Shown: positions 11,002-21,653, counted from the first letter of the stretch. The stretch is 64,000 nt of DNA from an uncultured Buttiauxella sp. (GCA_946480445.1 CAMLJN010000003.1:186001-250000), one strand, 5' to 3'. Notes: a model not told the origin generated them from the letters alone. Numbers and translations: made by a program.

Positions 11002-11017
11002 GCCAATCGTTTGCGTA
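11002..11017 (+). promoter_or_regulatory. PurR-like operator upstream of glyA
   Basis: GCCAATCGTTTGCGTA contains a good PurR right half (CGTTTGCGT) and a degenerate left half, about 120 bases before the glyA start. E. coli glyA is known to be PurR-repressed from a similar imperfect site. Confidence 0.55.
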
Positions 11018-11135
11018 AAAACCTCTGTCAAGCCCTATCCCCTGATAACAATTCGGTTTACACTGTTGCCCGTCGCCCACCAGGGCCCCCTCAAGCAGTC
11101 CAAATTTTTACTGTTAGCCGAGTCAGGAGATGCGA

Positions 11136-12389
11136 ATGTTAAAGCGTGAAATGAACATTGCCGATTATGATGCCCAACTGTGGCAGGCTATGGAGCAAGA
11201 AAAAGTACGTCAGGAAGAGCACATTGAGCTGATCGCCTCCGAAAACTACACCAGCCCACGCGTCATGCAGGCTCAGGGATCTCAGCTGACCAACAAATAC
11301 GCTGAAGGCTATCCGGGCAAACGCTATTACGGCGGCTGCGAATATGTCGACGTGGTTGAGCAACTGGCTATCGACCGTGCGAAAGCGCTGTTTGGCGCAG
11401 ATTATGCCAACGTGCAGCCGCACTCCGGTTCTCAGGCTAACTTCGCTGTTTACACGACGCTGCTCGAGCCAGGCGATACCGTCCTGGGCATGAATCTGGC
11501 GCACGGCGGCCACCTGACTCACGGCTCCCCGGTAAACTTCTCCGGCAAGCTGTACAACATCGTGCCTTACGGCATTGATGAAAGCGGCCATATCGACTAT
11601 GCCGACCTGGAAAAACAAGCCAAAGCACACAAGCCGAAAATGATCATCGGCGGCTTCTCCGCCTATTCCGGCGTCGTAGACTGGGCAAAAATGCGTGAAA
11701 TCGCCGATCAGGTTGGCGCTTACCTGTTCGTGGACATGGCTCACGTTGCCGGCCTTATTGCTGCAGACGTCTACCCGAACCCGGTGCCACACGCCCACGT
11801 AGTGACCACCACGACGCACAAAACGCTGGCAGGCCCACGCGGTGGTTTGATCCTTGCAAAAGGTGGCAGCGAAGAGCTGTACAAGAAACTGAACTCCGCC
11901 GTGTTCCCTGGCGCACAGGGCGGCCCGCTGATGCACGTTATCGCCGGTAAAGCCGTTGCGCTCAAAGAAGCGATGGAGCCAGAGTTCAAAACCTACCAGC
12001 AGCAGGTTGCTAAAAACGCCAAAGCCATGGTTTCTGTGTTCCTGGAGCGCGGCTATAAAGTCGTTTCCGGCGGTACCGATAACCACCTGTTCCTGCTGGA
12101 TCTGGTGGATAAAAACCTGACCGGCAAAGAAGCGGATGCCGCTCTGGGCCGCGCTAATATCACGGTGAACAAAAACAGCGTGCCAAACGATCCGAAGAGC
12201 CCGTTTGTGACCTCCGGTATTCGTATTGGTACGCCTGCGGTGACCCGCCGTGGCTTTAACGAAGCAGACGTTCGCGAGCTGGCTGGCTGGATGTGTGATG
12301 TGTTAGACAACATCAACGACGAGGCGGTCATTGAGCGTACTAAGCAAAAAGTGCTCGATATCTGTGCTCGTCTGCCTGTTTACGCCTGA
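11136..12389 (+). CDS. glyA: Serine hydroxymethyltransferase
   Basis: 417 residues, the E. coli length, with near-identical sequence. It interconverts serine and glycine with tetrahydrofolate, the main source of one-carbon units for purine, thymidylate and methionine synthesis. The PLP lysine lies in [16 protein letters not shown]; the N-terminal [13 protein letters not shown] and [15 protein letters not shown] motifs are typical. Two close ATGs exist (11130 and 11136). I chose 11136 because [13 protein letters not shown] is the conserved N-terminus and AGGAG lies at suitable distance. It shares putative PurR control with purL nearby. Confidence 0.98.
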   Translation: MLKREMNIADYDAQLWQAMEQEKVRQEEHIELIASENYTSPRVMQAQGSQLTNKYAEGYPGKRYYGGCEYVDVVEQLAIDRAKALFGADYANVQPHSGSQANFAVYTTLLEPGDTVLGMNLAHGGHLTHGSPVNFSGKLYNIVPYGIDESGHIDYADLEKQAKAHKPKMIIGGFSAYSGVVDWAKMREIADQVGAYLFVDMAHVAGLIAADVYPNPVPHAHVVTTTTHKTLAGPRGGLILAKGGSEELYKKLNSAVFPGAQGGPLMHVIAGKAVALKEAMEPEFKTYQQQVAKNAKAMVSVFLERGYKVVSGGTDNHLFLLDLVDKNLTGKEADAALGRANITVNKNSVPNDPKSPFVTSGIRIGTPAVTRRGFNEADVRELAGWMCDVLDNINDEAVIERTKQKVLDICARLPVYA

Positions 12390-12405
12390 GCCGGGTAAAA
12401 ATAAA

Positions 12406-12425
12406 AAAGCCGCGAAAGCGGCTTT
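12406..12425 (+). terminator. glyA terminator-like hairpin 1
   Basis: The perfect stem AAAGCCGC-GAAA-GCGGCTTT lies 16 bases after the glyA stop. The T-tract is only three bases, so read-through into the next hairpin is likely. Confidence 0.7.
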
Positions 12426-12565
12426 AGGTTGCTGACAAAGAAGGAGAAAACGTAGTTTTTCCTTCTTTGTGATAATCAGCCGAAAATCAATGAATTGATT
12501 TTCCTTGTTTCTTATTCTGTGACCTCTGCTCGTCCTGTGAAAGGATGAGGTAAAGCATCAGTCTG
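12426..12565 (+). other. Structured non-coding stretch between two copies of the glyA hairpin
   Basis: No ORF is supported here. Two clear inverted repeats are present: ACAAAGAAGGA (12435-12445) with TCCTTCTTTGT (12460-12470), and GAAAATCAA (12482-12490) with TTGATTTTC (12495-12503). The tract is bounded by two copies of the AAGCCGC-GAAA-GCGGCTT hairpin. It could form a structured 3' UTR or a processed small RNA; this is inference. Confidence 0.5.
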
Positions 12566-12588
12566 AAGCCGCGAAAGCGGCTTTTTTT
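12566..12588 (+). terminator. glyA-region terminator hairpin 2
   Basis: AAGCCGC-GAAA-GCGGCTT is followed by a run of seven T, a strong intrinsic terminator. Its stem and loop repeat hairpin 1 exactly, suggesting duplication. Confidence 0.88.
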
Positions 12589-12599
12589 ATGGCTAAAGA

Positions 12600-13022
12600 T
12601 CAGCGTTTATCAAGCGACAAGCTGCCAGGCCCCACAATCGCCAGCAGTAAAAATGCGGCGGCAATGCTGATGTTCTTATAGAAGTTAATCATGTTCGGCA
12701 CGACCGCATCGCCGGTCATGTTCCAGTAGTGGTGGCCAATCACCGCGGTCCCCAGGGTATAGAAGATAAAAAGTATGGCCAGCGGACGGGTGTAAAAGCC
12801 CAGCACGATCAGAAGGGCGGCAACAATCTCCATCAGCACGGCAATAATGGCGGAAACCATCGGCAGCGGCGCACCGGCAGAAGCCATATACTGCACCGTT
12901 CCGTCAAAGCCGGTCATTTTTGGATAGCCAAAGATAATAAACAGCAGTACAAGAGCAATGCGGGCAATCAGCAGCAGCAGTGGACGCGACTGACCAAAAT
13001 CGAAATAACGAATTGTGTTCAT
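12600..13022 (-). CDS. yphA: DoxX-family inner-membrane protein YphA
   Basis: 140 residues, the length of E. coli YphA, with four predicted membrane helices (for example [21 protein letters not shown] and [23 protein letters not shown]). It shares the DoxX-family features [18 protein letters not shown] and FYTRPLA. The biochemical role of YphA is not established. It stands alone, convergent with glyA, and its stop lies just beyond the second glyA-region terminator. Confidence 0.9.
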   Translation of the reverse strand: MNTIRYFDFGQSRPLLLLIARIALVLLFIIFGYPKMTGFDGTVQYMASAGAPLPMVSAIIAVLMEIVAALLIVLGFYTRPLAILFIFYTLGTAVIGHHYWNMTGDAVVPNMINFYKNISIAAAFLLLAIVGPGSLSLDKR

Positions 13023-13265
13023 AGCAGGCTCGATTTGTGAGGAGGGTCAAATTAAACGTACTACACAACCTCAAACCTCGCCAGAAACAGCAGCTTAAAT
13101 AAATTTTCTCCGCAGCCGTTGAGGCTGGCGGGGGGAAACCTGCTCACTTAAAGCCTGGTTATCGGGCTTTACCCCTAATAATTTCAGGTGTTATTAATCT
13201 GTTAATGATAGCTTGCAAGCCCGGCTGCGCTCCGCCAAACTATCGCCTCCAAAACGGGAGGGATC

Positions 13266-14402
13266 ATGGTTTTGTATTCTACGCGTTGGCTGGCGCTCAG
13301 CTATTTTACCTACTTCTTTAGCTACGGCGTTTTCCTGCCGTTCTGGAGCGTGTGGCTCGCCGGTGTGGGACTTCCTCCCGAAACCATCGGTTTATTACTG
13401 GGAGCCGGATTAATCGCTCGTTTTCTTGGTAGTCTGTTGTTAGCCCCACGCGTCACCGATCCTTCCCGCCTTGTTTTTGCCCTCCGTTTACTTGCTCTGC
13501 TGACATTCCTCTTTGCCGTCGCATTCTGGTTCGGCCAGACCGCGAGCTGGCTGCTGATGGTGATGATTGGATTTAACCTCTTTTTCTCGCCGTTGGTGCC
13601 GCTGACGGATGCCCTGGCGGGCACCTGGCAGAAGCAGATTGTCATGGATTATGGCCGCGTACGACTGTGGGGCTCGCTGGCGTTTGTTATTGGCTCGGCG
13701 ATGACCGGCAAACTGGTCAGCGTCTTTAGCTATCAGGCGATCCTCGTGCTGCTGAGTATTGGTGTGGCGTCGATGCTGATTGGCATGATGCTGCGTCCTT
13801 CGGTGATGCCGCAGGGCGAATCACGCCACAAAGAAGCGGCGGGCTGGCAGGCCTGGAAGAAGCTGGTGCTTGGCTCGTGGCGTTTTCTGGCCTGCGTGTC
13901 GCTGCTGCAGGGCGCACATGCGGCCTACTATGGTTTTAGCGCGATTTACTGGCAGGAGGCGGGCTATTCTGCCTCGGTGGTGGGCTATTTATGGTCGCTG
14001 GGCGTGGTGGCAGAGATCGTTATCTTTGCCCTCAGCCACAAGCTTTTCCGCCGCTGGAGTGCACGCGACCTGCTGCTGCTTTCCGGCATAACGGGGATTC
14101 TGCGCTGGAGTCTGATGGCGTGGACGACCGATCTGCCGTGGCTCATTGTGGCGCAAATCCTGCACTGTGGCAGCTTCACCGTCTGCCATCTGGCGGCGAT
14201 GCGCTACATCTCGGCGCGTCAGGGTAACGAAGTGATTCGCCTGCAGGCGGTTTATTCTGCGGTGGCGATGGGCGGCGGTATCGCCATCATGACGATGTTC
14301 TCCGGCTACCTCTATCAGCATATGCAGGGCGGCGTATTCTGGATTATGGCGCTGGTGGCGCTACCCGCGCTGGTCATCAGGCCGCGGGTTCAGTCATCCT
14401 GA
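13266..14402 (+). CDS. hcaT: MFS transporter HcaT
   Basis: 378 residues with about twelve membrane helices, close to E. coli HcaT throughout (starts MVLYSTRWLALSYFTYFFSYGVFLPFWSVW; LTDALAGTWQKQ; LLQGAHAAYYGFSAIYW). It belongs to the PPP-family nucleoside:H+ symporter-like branch of the major facilitator superfamily. In E. coli it is annotated as a probable 3-phenylpropionate transporter, without strong biochemical proof. The start has a good GGAGGG ribosome site. No hca catabolic genes lie beside it here. Confidence 0.92.
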   Translation: MVLYSTRWLALSYFTYFFSYGVFLPFWSVWLAGVGLPPETIGLLLGAGLIARFLGSLLLAPRVTDPSRLVFALRLLALLTFLFAVAFWFGQTASWLLMVMIGFNLFFSPLVPLTDALAGTWQKQIVMDYGRVRLWGSLAFVIGSAMTGKLVSVFSYQAILVLLSIGVASMLIGMMLRPSVMPQGESRHKEAAGWQAWKKLVLGSWRFLACVSLLQGAHAAYYGFSAIYWQEAGYSASVVGYLWSLGVVAEIVIFALSHKLFRRWSARDLLLLSGITGILRWSLMAWTTDLPWLIVAQILHCGSFTVCHLAAMRYISARQGNEVIRLQAVYSAVAMGGGIAIMTMFSGYLYQHMQGGVFWIMALVALPALVIRPRVQSS

Positions 14403-14452
14403 ATGGGTCGGTGAAAAAGGGGCGGGGCGAGCGTATTCGCCGCCAACCGCTC

Positions 14453-14890
14453 TCAGCCCAGATACTCAATGATCGACAGTCCGCCGTTGTAATCCGTGCT
14501 GTAGATAATCCCTTGCGCGTCGACAAACACATCGCAGGACTGAATTACCTGCGGGCGTCCCGGCCGCGTATCCATCATGCGCTGCGGTGCGGCTGGCACC
14601 AGCGCGCCGGTTTCAACCGGACGGTAGGGGTCGGTAATATCGTAGGCGCGAACGCCCGCGTTCCAGGCCGTGTCACCGCTGATAATCGCGTAGCGTTTAC
14701 CTTCCGGCCAGTCGGACGTTTCTCCTGCGGCAGTATGCATGCCGGGTAGCCACCAGTTTCCCACAACCTGTGGGTTGCGCGGATCGGCCAGATCGACGGT
14801 CAGGAAAATAGCGTCGCTGAAGCTGTCGATCAGCGCCGAAACATAGGCACTGCGGCCACCGATGTACCAGCAGCGATGGATGCCAAAGCG
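14453..14890 (-). pseudogene. LVIVD-repeat protein, truncated and internally deleted
   Basis: The minus-strand frame from 14890 to the stop at 14453 reads FGIHRCWYIGGRSAYVSALI, DAIFLTVDLADPRNPQVVGNWWLPGMHTAAGETSDW, then AGVRAYDITDPYRPVETGALVP and RVIQSCDVFVDAQGIIYSTDYNGGLSIIEY. These are segments of an LVIVD beta-propeller-like protein. The N-terminal part is missing; an in-frame TAA stands at 14891-14893. The middle appears deleted: GKRYA runs straight into ISGDTAWNAGVRAYDI, where relatives I recall have roughly 100 more residues. An internal ATG at 14764 could give a 103-residue product, but I read this as a decaying gene of unknown function. Confidence 0.75.
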
Positions 14891-14906
14891 TTATCCGCCG
14901 TTTGGA

Positions 14907-15266
14907 TTATTCAGGGCAACGATAAACGTTCCCGGTCAGTGTCACATTAGTCTGTTGGCTGCTGCCAGAGCCATCATAGGCGCTGCCGGTCTGGCCTGCA
15001 CGCTGGGTAATAATAGACACCACATTGCCGCCCATATTCGCCGCCTGGTTTTTCAGATCGTTACGTGCGCCGGTTTCCAGGTTGCTGTTTGATGTCCAGC
15101 CGCCGGTGAAGAAATTACCCTGGCTGCCGGTGATGTCGCCCAGGAACTTACATTCTTTGCCGGGTTCGTTATTCGTGACACGCACGCGCTGAGCCTGAGG
15201 ATTCAGATTATTTGCACTGCAACCAGCCAGCAGAATAGCCAGCGTAACGACTGTTAATTTTTTCAT
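14907..15266 (-). CDS. DUF4156 lipoprotein, YjeI-like
   Basis: 119 residues from the ATG at 15266; a GTG one codon earlier is also possible. A lipoprotein signal peptide MKKLTVVTLAILLAGC puts the acylated Cys at about residue 16. The rest carries DUF4156 features shared with E. coli YjeI: RVRVTNNEPGKECKFLGDITG, ARNDLKNQAANMGGNVV and the C-terminal GNVYRCPE. The function of the family is unknown; probably an envelope lipoprotein. It sits between the LVIVD-repeat relic and broken gdhA, all on the minus strand. Confidence 0.85.
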   Translation of the reverse strand: MKKLTVVTLAILLAGCSANNLNPQAQRVRVTNNEPGKECKFLGDITGSQGNFFTGGWTSNSNLETGARNDLKNQAANMGGNVVSIITQRAGQTGSAYDGSGSSQQTNVTLTGNVYRCPE

Positions 15267-15419
15267 CACTCTCTTTTCCAGAAATTCAGCTTCGTCTCGT
15301 TAACGTTGACGAAATAAGGACGGGGATCATTAACCGTTTTAGCGGGCGCTTAATTTAATTGTTTTCCCCCCCAGGCAAAAGAAAAAAATACCGTGCGTTG
15401 ATTCAGGGTTGAAAGAATA

Positions 15420-15439
15420 GCGGGCTTAGTATTGCCCGC
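15420..15439 (-). terminator. Probable gdhA terminator
   Basis: GCGGGC-N8-GCCCGC lies 21 bases beyond the gdhA stop and is followed on the minus strand by TATTCTTTC, a modest T-rich tail. Confidence 0.55.
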
Positions 15440-15460
15440 CTGGCTAACAGAAATAGACCC

Positions 15461-16803
<1,343 letters not shown>

Positions 16804-16911
16804 AGGGGGAAAGCTCCTGATTTTGAGAGTGTTGTTGTCAGCGAAAGTATTTTTTGTGATTATTTTTTGACTATAACATTCTCATATTACGTTGCCGCAA
16901 GTGATTTCTTT

Positions 16912-17613
16912 TTATTCTGTTTGCGCCTGGATTAGCGTCTTTAATCGCACTCCGTCACTATACCAGCGGCCTGTAAACGTAAGGCTTTCCCGAAAAGGGC
17001 CGAGCTTTTCAAGCAGCTTTAATGTCACCCGATCGTCGGTAATCTGCGTGATTTCCGCGCTAAAGAAATCAAAATAGCGGCCAACATGACGGTAGAGCGC
17101 CTTGAACAGGCTTTCTTTCGCGCTAAAGGCCAGCGTCAGCGCCAGAGGAAAGGGAAGGGTGCTGGCCTGCAGGCGTTCACGTTCGGCGGCGCCGATGATG
17201 CCTGCGGCAATTTCCTGCGCGCCAGCCGCCTCGAGGATGGTTTCGCAGTCAAGACCTGTCCCACAGTACAAGCCGTGGCTGTCCGGCATGACGGTGGCCA
17301 GCGCAATGCTGCCGGTATGGGTAATGCTGCCGGTGAAACCCGGCGGCCAGCAGGGTGCGCGATGCAGCCCAATGCCGGGTATATAATTATCCACCCCGCT
17401 CAGGCGCAGGGCTTCACTGGCGGCGATCCGGCCTGCCAGATGTTCCGCACAGCGGCTCGTTACCGCCCCGGTAAGCAGGGGGGCGTGGGGCAACCACCAC
17501 AGGTCGTCCGGCTCAAAAGTGCTGGCAGCAAAATCCACGCGCACTATACGCTGCGCTGTGCCGGGAAAAAGATAGTCTGAAAGATGAGTTTGCATAGGAC
17601 GACAGTCTGACAT
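16912..17613 (-). CDS. entD: Enterobactin synthase 4'-phosphopantetheinyl transferase EntD
   Basis: 233 residues from ATG 17613; an ATG at 17595 is an alternative start, and neither has a strong ribosome site. Family motifs are present: EHLAGRIAASEAL, GSITHTGSIALATV, the Mg-binding GTGLDCETI, and LTLAFSAKESLFKALY. EntD transfers phosphopantetheine from CoA to the carrier serines of EntB and EntF, which both occur in this locus. It is somewhat longer than the 206-residue E. coli form, with several differing loops. It follows fepA on the minus strand, as in E. coli. Confidence 0.93.
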   Translation of the reverse strand: MSDCRPMQTHLSDYLFPGTAQRIVRVDFAASTFEPDDLWWLPHAPLLTGAVTSRCAEHLAGRIAASEALRLSGVDNYIPGIGLHRAPCWPPGFTGSITHTGSIALATVMPDSHGLYCGTGLDCETILEAAGAQEIAAGIIGAAERERLQASTLPFPLALTLAFSAKESLFKALYRHVGRYFDFFSAEITQITDDRVTLKLLEKLGPFRESLTFTGRWYSDGVRLKTLIQAQTE

Positions 17614-17628
17614 CAGGTGAGAAAAGGT

Positions 17629-17655
17629 GTTCCGCCTCTCAAGGAGAGGCGGAAC
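17629..17655 (-). terminator. Strong hairpin between fepA and entD
   Basis: A perfect 12-base-pair stem (GTTCCGCCTCTC with GAGAGGCGGAAC) around a three-base loop lies 21 bases after the fepA stop. On the minus strand it is followed by ACCTTTTC. It probably attenuates or separates fepA transcription from entD. Confidence 0.65.
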
Positions 17656-17676
17656 GGATTACGCACATCAACAGAC

Positions 17677-19926
17677 TTAGAAGTGCGTATTCACGCTCAT
17701 GTAGTAAGTGCGGCCAGATTCGTTATAGGTTTCCGCACCGGCACCGTACATATAACCCGTGTTCCCGCCGGTTGTCTGGGCATTCCCTGCGCGCCAGTGA
17801 CGTTTGTCGAACAGGTTGTCGATACCCGCCGTCAGGCTAACGTTTTTGGTTGCCTCCCAGGTCCCGCTCAGCCCAACGATGCTATAAGGGCTAACCTCGG
17901 TGGTTTCCGGTCCGGTCGCCGGCTGGCCTTTGTAGTTGTACTTTTTCGGCTGCTGTTTGCCATACCAGGTGAAGGTTGACTGCACGGAAACGTCCTGCAT
18001 CACCTGCCAGCTCAGCGTCGAGTTCAGCGTATATTCCGGGATCACGGACAGACGTTCACCGGTCTCCTTGTTCTTACTTTGTAGCATGTAAGTCAGGTTG
18101 TTGCTCCAGTTTACGCTATCGCTTACCGGCACGTTCAGCGTACCTTCCAGGCCTTCCACTACCGCTTTAGGAATGTTTTCCCACTGGTAGATATCGGTTT
18201 TGGTGGCGCCCTTAGAGGTCTGAGCGATGGGCGCATAGCCCGCTTCGATTTTGTCGCGGTAGTCGTTGCGGAACCAGGTCACTCCGGCCAGCCAGCCGTC
18301 GCGTTTGAACTCAAGGCCAATCTCTTTGTTAACGCTGGTTTCGGCTTTCAGATCGTCGTTGCCCATCATATAGCAGCCAATGCCGGTGCCGCTGGCATAG
18401 CAGCCCTGGCCTTTACTGTACAGGATGTAGTTCGGGTTGGTCTGGTACAGGCTCGGCGCTTTATACGCGCGGGCGATACCCATTTTCAGGGTGAAATCAT
18501 CGCCGAGGCCCTGGGACAGATTCAGCGACGGGCTCCAGTTGTTGCCGACGATGCTGTGATGGTCGAAGCGCAGACCCGGCGTCAGCATGGTGCTGTCGGT
18601 CAGCTCCATATTGTCTTCGGTAAACAGCGAGAAAATCTCTGCTTTTGAGTACGGGCTACGATCGGTGCCGCTCATGCCAGGAATATTGCCGCCCATAAAG
18701 GCCTGGCCGTTAGAAGCCATGTCCTTCATGCGCTGCTGGTTCCATTCGCTGCCGAGCGTCAGGTTCTGGTTGACGACGAAATCAAGCGGGATATTGACTT
18801 CGCTGTGCAGCAGCACATCGTTGAGATCGATGTCCTTAAATTTGTTGCTGGCAAAGATCCCCCCGGCAAGCCCTTCCTGTTTACGTGAGTTGCGGGTGTG
18901 CTCGTACTGCACCCAGTTGCTGGTGGTAAGGCCGTTGTCCCAGCCGCCGTTCCAGGTTAACGAGTAGTTCTGGCGATAGAGGCGGTTGGTCTCTTTGCCA
19001 TAGTTTTTTTTCACAATGTCGTTGGTGTTGGTGTTCTGGGTATCGCCGGAATAGAGGTTGCCCTGGCGGCTGTAGCCCGCCTCCAGTTCCAGAGACTGCA
19101 TCGGTGCGAAGTCCCAGCGCACCACGCCGTTGATGTCTTTATTGATCACGCCTTCACGACCAGCAGGCAGCGTATCGGCATAGATACCGGTGCGCTCTGA
19201 CTGGTGACCCTGGTTAATGTCCCACGCATCGGCCTGCGTTTTGTCCAGGTTGCCGTACAGGCGGAAGCTGAAATCTTCGCCCAGCGGGCCGTTCAGGCTG
19301 AAGTTAGTGCGTTTGGTCGAGCCTTCGTCTTTATGCTCGGGCGCGTTAAGGTAGGTATTCCACGAGCCGTGCCATTCGCCGGTGCCTTTTTTGGTGATGA
19401 TATTCACCACGCCGCCGGCCGCACCGTTACCGTAGCGAGCCGCTGCCGGGCCACGGATAACCTCGATGCGCTCGACCATTTCTGGTGGAACCCAGCCTGC
19501 GTCGCCGCGCGTATCCCGTTCGCCGCGCCAGCCCAGACGGACAGAATTACGGCTGGTGACAGGTTTCCCGTCGATCAGAATCAGGGTGTTTTCCGGGCCC
19601 ATGCCGCGAATATCAATCTGGCGACCGTTGCCGCGCTGGCCGCTGGTGGAGTTACCCGTCAGGTTCACGCCCGGCATGGTTCGGACAATCTCGGAAATAT
19701 CGCGCGCCGGCGGGCGCTTTTTGAGTTCATCTGCGGTGATGGTGGACACGCCCGGCGCCTGAAGATTTTGCTCGGCAGCGGTCACAATCAGCGTGTCTTC
19801 ATGAGGTGAGGTCTGTGTCGTTTTTTTGCTGTCAGCCGTGCTTTCCTCAGCAAACGCCGGGAGTGCAACGCTGTAAATTCCCATATTGATGAGCATCGCA
19901 AGGGAATACTGGATTTTCTTATTCAT
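17677..19926 (-). CDS. fepA: Ferric enterobactin TonB-dependent outer-membrane receptor
   Basis: 749 residues. The signal peptide MNKKIQYSLAMLINMGIYSVALPAFA is followed by the TonB box DTLIVTAAEQ, a plug domain (PGVNLTGNSTSGQRGNGRQIDIRGMGPENTLILIDGKPV) and a 22-strand barrel ending in the terminal Phe of YYMSVNTHF. It imports ferric enterobactin across the outer membrane using TonB energy. The frame is open to 20082, but MNKKI at 19926 starts a clear signal peptide matching E. coli. It diverges from fes across a Fur-controlled region and is followed by entD. Confidence 0.97.
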   Translation of the reverse strand: MNKKIQYSLAMLINMGIYSVALPAFAEESTADSKKTTQTSPHEDTLIVTAAEQNLQAPGVSTITADELKKRPPARDISEIVRTMPGVNLTGNSTSGQRGNGRQIDIRGMGPENTLILIDGKPVTSRNSVRLGWRGERDTRGDAGWVPPEMVERIEVIRGPAAARYGNGAAGGVVNIITKKGTGEWHGSWNTYLNAPEHKDEGSTKRTNFSLNGPLGEDFSFRLYGNLDKTQADAWDINQGHQSERTGIYADTLPAGREGVINKDINGVVRWDFAPMQSLELEAGYSRQGNLYSGDTQNTNTNDIVKKNYGKETNRLYRQNYSLTWNGGWDNGLTTSNWVQYEHTRNSRKQEGLAGGIFASNKFKDIDLNDVLLHSEVNIPLDFVVNQNLTLGSEWNQQRMKDMASNGQAFMGGNIPGMSGTDRSPYSKAEIFSLFTEDNMELTDSTMLTPGLRFDHHSIVGNNWSPSLNLSQGLGDDFTLKMGIARAYKAPSLYQTNPNYILYSKGQGCYASGTGIGCYMMGNDDLKAETSVNKEIGLEFKRDGWLAGVTWFRNDYRDKIEAGYAPIAQTSKGATKTDIYQWENIPKAVVEGLEGTLNVPVSDSVNWSNNLTYMLQSKNKETGERLSVIPEYTLNSTLSWQVMQDVSVQSTFTWYGKQQPKKYNYKGQPATGPETTEVSPYSIVGLSGTWEATKNVSLTAGIDNLFDKRHWRAGNAQTTGGNTGYMYGAGAETYNESGRTYYMSVNTHF

Positions 19927-20123
19927 TATGTTGGCCTGCCTGCATGCCATTCCCTGTTTTTCCTTGCCCAAAGGGCCAGGGCGCAGCACGCTTCTCCGTG
20001 AGTGATACCGATACCGCGCTCCAATGCTGAACAACGTGGCAACATTTCCCCTGCAAATCGGCAACTTATTGTTTTCGCTCAATAGACCGCGAGCCCAAAG
20101 AGCGCGAATACGCTATTGCAAAT

Positions 20124-20142
20124 GAAAATAATTATCAATAGT
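20124..20142. promoter_or_regulatory. Fur box between fepA and fes
   Basis: GAAAATAATTATCAATAGT matches the 19-base Fur consensus at 13 positions by eye. Adjoining ATTATCAAGAT extends the AT-rich repeat to about 20152. It lies in the divergent fepA/fes promoter region, where E. coli also has a Fur site. Confidence 0.65.
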
Positions 20143-20204
20143 ATTATCAAGATATTTGCAGGGTAATAACAGATTTTTCATGGATAACATGGGGTTATGA
20201 TTTA

Positions 20205-21431
20205 GTGGCAAAGGTACAGCCGGGAAGTGAGAGCTGGTGGCAGGCGCGAGCGGCACAGCATGGCCCAACGATTTCCCCAGGGACTGCGGGCGAATGCACG
20301 GTGACCTTCTGGTGGCGGGATCCGGCGGGTGATGAGCAGGCCTCCGACATTAAACGCGTATGGCTTTATATTACGGGCGTGACCGATCACCACCGGCGTG
20401 CTCAGCCGCAGTCCCTGACACGCCTTGCCGGTACGGATGTCTGGCAGTGGCAAACTCAGCTAACCTCCTCCTGGCGTGGCAGCTACTGCCTTATTCCCAC
20501 GACCGATGAAAACGACTTCCCGGCGGCAGCCTTTGATGAGGTCTCTGCGGACCCTTTTGCTCTGCGTGAGGGCTGGCGCAGACTTTTGCCCCGCGCTATT
20601 GCCGATCCCCTGAACCCGGATAGCTGGGTGGGAGGCCGTGGGCACCCTGTTTCCGCGCTCCATCTGCCCGACGCGCCCGTGCAGGCAGGTTGGGATAACC
20701 CAGCCCACGACTGGGCGGCCGCAACCTGTATCACCTGGCAAAGCAGCAGGCTGGGGAACCAGCGCCGCGTCTGGATTTTCACAACGGGTGAAAGTTCGCC
20801 GCAGAGCCGCCCTCTGGCCATTTTACTCGACGGGCAATTCTGGGCGGAAGGGATGCCGGTATGGCCTGCGCTCCAGGCGCAGACCGACGCAGGTGAACTT
20901 CCCGAAGCCGTCTATGTGCTGATCGACGTGATTGATAATGCGCACCGCAGCCAGGAGCTTCCCTGCAATTCCGCCTTCTGGGAGGCGGTGCAGGCAGAGC
21001 TTCTGCCGCAAATAGCCGCCCACGCGAGCTGGAATCATCGGCCTGAAACTACCGTGGTGGCCGGGCAAAGCTTTGGCGGCCTGTCATCGCTGTTTGCCGG
21101 GCTGCACTGGCCTGACACTTTTGGCTGCGTGCTCAGCCAGTCCGGCTCCTACTGGTGGCCAAAGCGCGATCCTGAGGTGCAGGGTGGCGCGCTGATTAAG
21201 CAGCTTGCTGAGGGGGCGCTACAGCCTAAACCGCTGCGTATTTATCTTGAGGCTGGCATTCGCGAGCCGCTTATTCATCAGGTGAATCAACACCTTTATC
21301 CCTTACTGCAACAAACACAGCGGCAGCTTCTCTTTCGTCAGGTTGACGGGGGACACGATGCGCTTTGCTGGCGTGGCGGCCTGATAGATGGGCTGACCTG
21401 GCTGTGGAAAGCCCCTTTAAGACAGGAGTAG
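20205..21431 (+). CDS. fes: Enterobactin esterase Fes
   Basis: 408 residues from a GTG start; no in-frame ATG lies upstream with support. An N-terminal enterochelin-esterase domain (VTFWWRDPAGDEQASDIKRVWLYITGVTDHH) precedes an alpha/beta hydrolase. The hydrolase has nucleophile motif GQSFGGLSS and the histidine motif VDGGHDALCW. The cytoplasmic enzyme hydrolyses the trilactone of ferric enterobactin after import so that iron can be released. First gene of fes-ybdZ-entF; ybdZ begins three bases after the stop. Confidence 0.95.
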   Translation: MAKVQPGSESWWQARAAQHGPTISPGTAGECTVTFWWRDPAGDEQASDIKRVWLYITGVTDHHRRAQPQSLTRLAGTDVWQWQTQLTSSWRGSYCLIPTTDENDFPAAAFDEVSADPFALREGWRRLLPRAIADPLNPDSWVGGRGHPVSALHLPDAPVQAGWDNPAHDWAAATCITWQSSRLGNQRRVWIFTTGESSPQSRPLAILLDGQFWAEGMPVWPALQAQTDAGELPEAVYVLIDVIDNAHRSQELPCNSAFWEAVQAELLPQIAAHASWNHRPETTVVAGQSFGGLSSLFAGLHWPDTFGCVLSQSGSYWWPKRDPEVQGGALIKQLAEGALQPKPLRIYLEAGIREPLIHQVNQHLYPLLQQTQRQLLFRQVDGGHDALCWRGGLIDGLTWLWKAPLRQE

Positions 21432-21434
21432 GGC

Positions 21435-21653
21435 ATGGAATACAGCAATCCTTTCGACGCCCCGCAGGGCCGTTTTTATATCCTTGAAAATGCGCAGCGG
21501 CAGTTCAGCCTGTGGCCCGAGCAGTGTGAACTCCCCGCGGGTTGGCAGGTGGTGTGCGATCCGGCGCTGCCGGAGGTTTGCCAGGCCTGGCTTCAGGCTA
21601 GCTGGACAACTCTGCAGCCGACATCCTTTGCCCATGATGGAGGCGAGAAGTGA
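21435..21653 (+). CDS. ybdZ: MbtH-like protein YbdZ
   Basis: 72 residues with the MbtH-family pattern NPFDAPQGRFYILENAQRQFSLWPEQCELPAGW and the later W residues. MbtH proteins bind and assist adenylation domains of nonribosomal peptide synthetases, here EntF. Its stop overlaps the entF GTG start (GTGA), indicating translational coupling and matched stoichiometry. Confidence 0.93.
   Translation: MEYSNPFDAPQGRFYILENAQRQFSLWPEQCELPAGWQVVCDPALPEVCQAWLQASWTTLQPTSFAHDGGEK

Noticed and set aside
11139-12086. 315-residue ORF antisense to glyA
   Set aside because: Shadow of a highly expressed gene with strong codon bias; glyA conservation explains the open frame.
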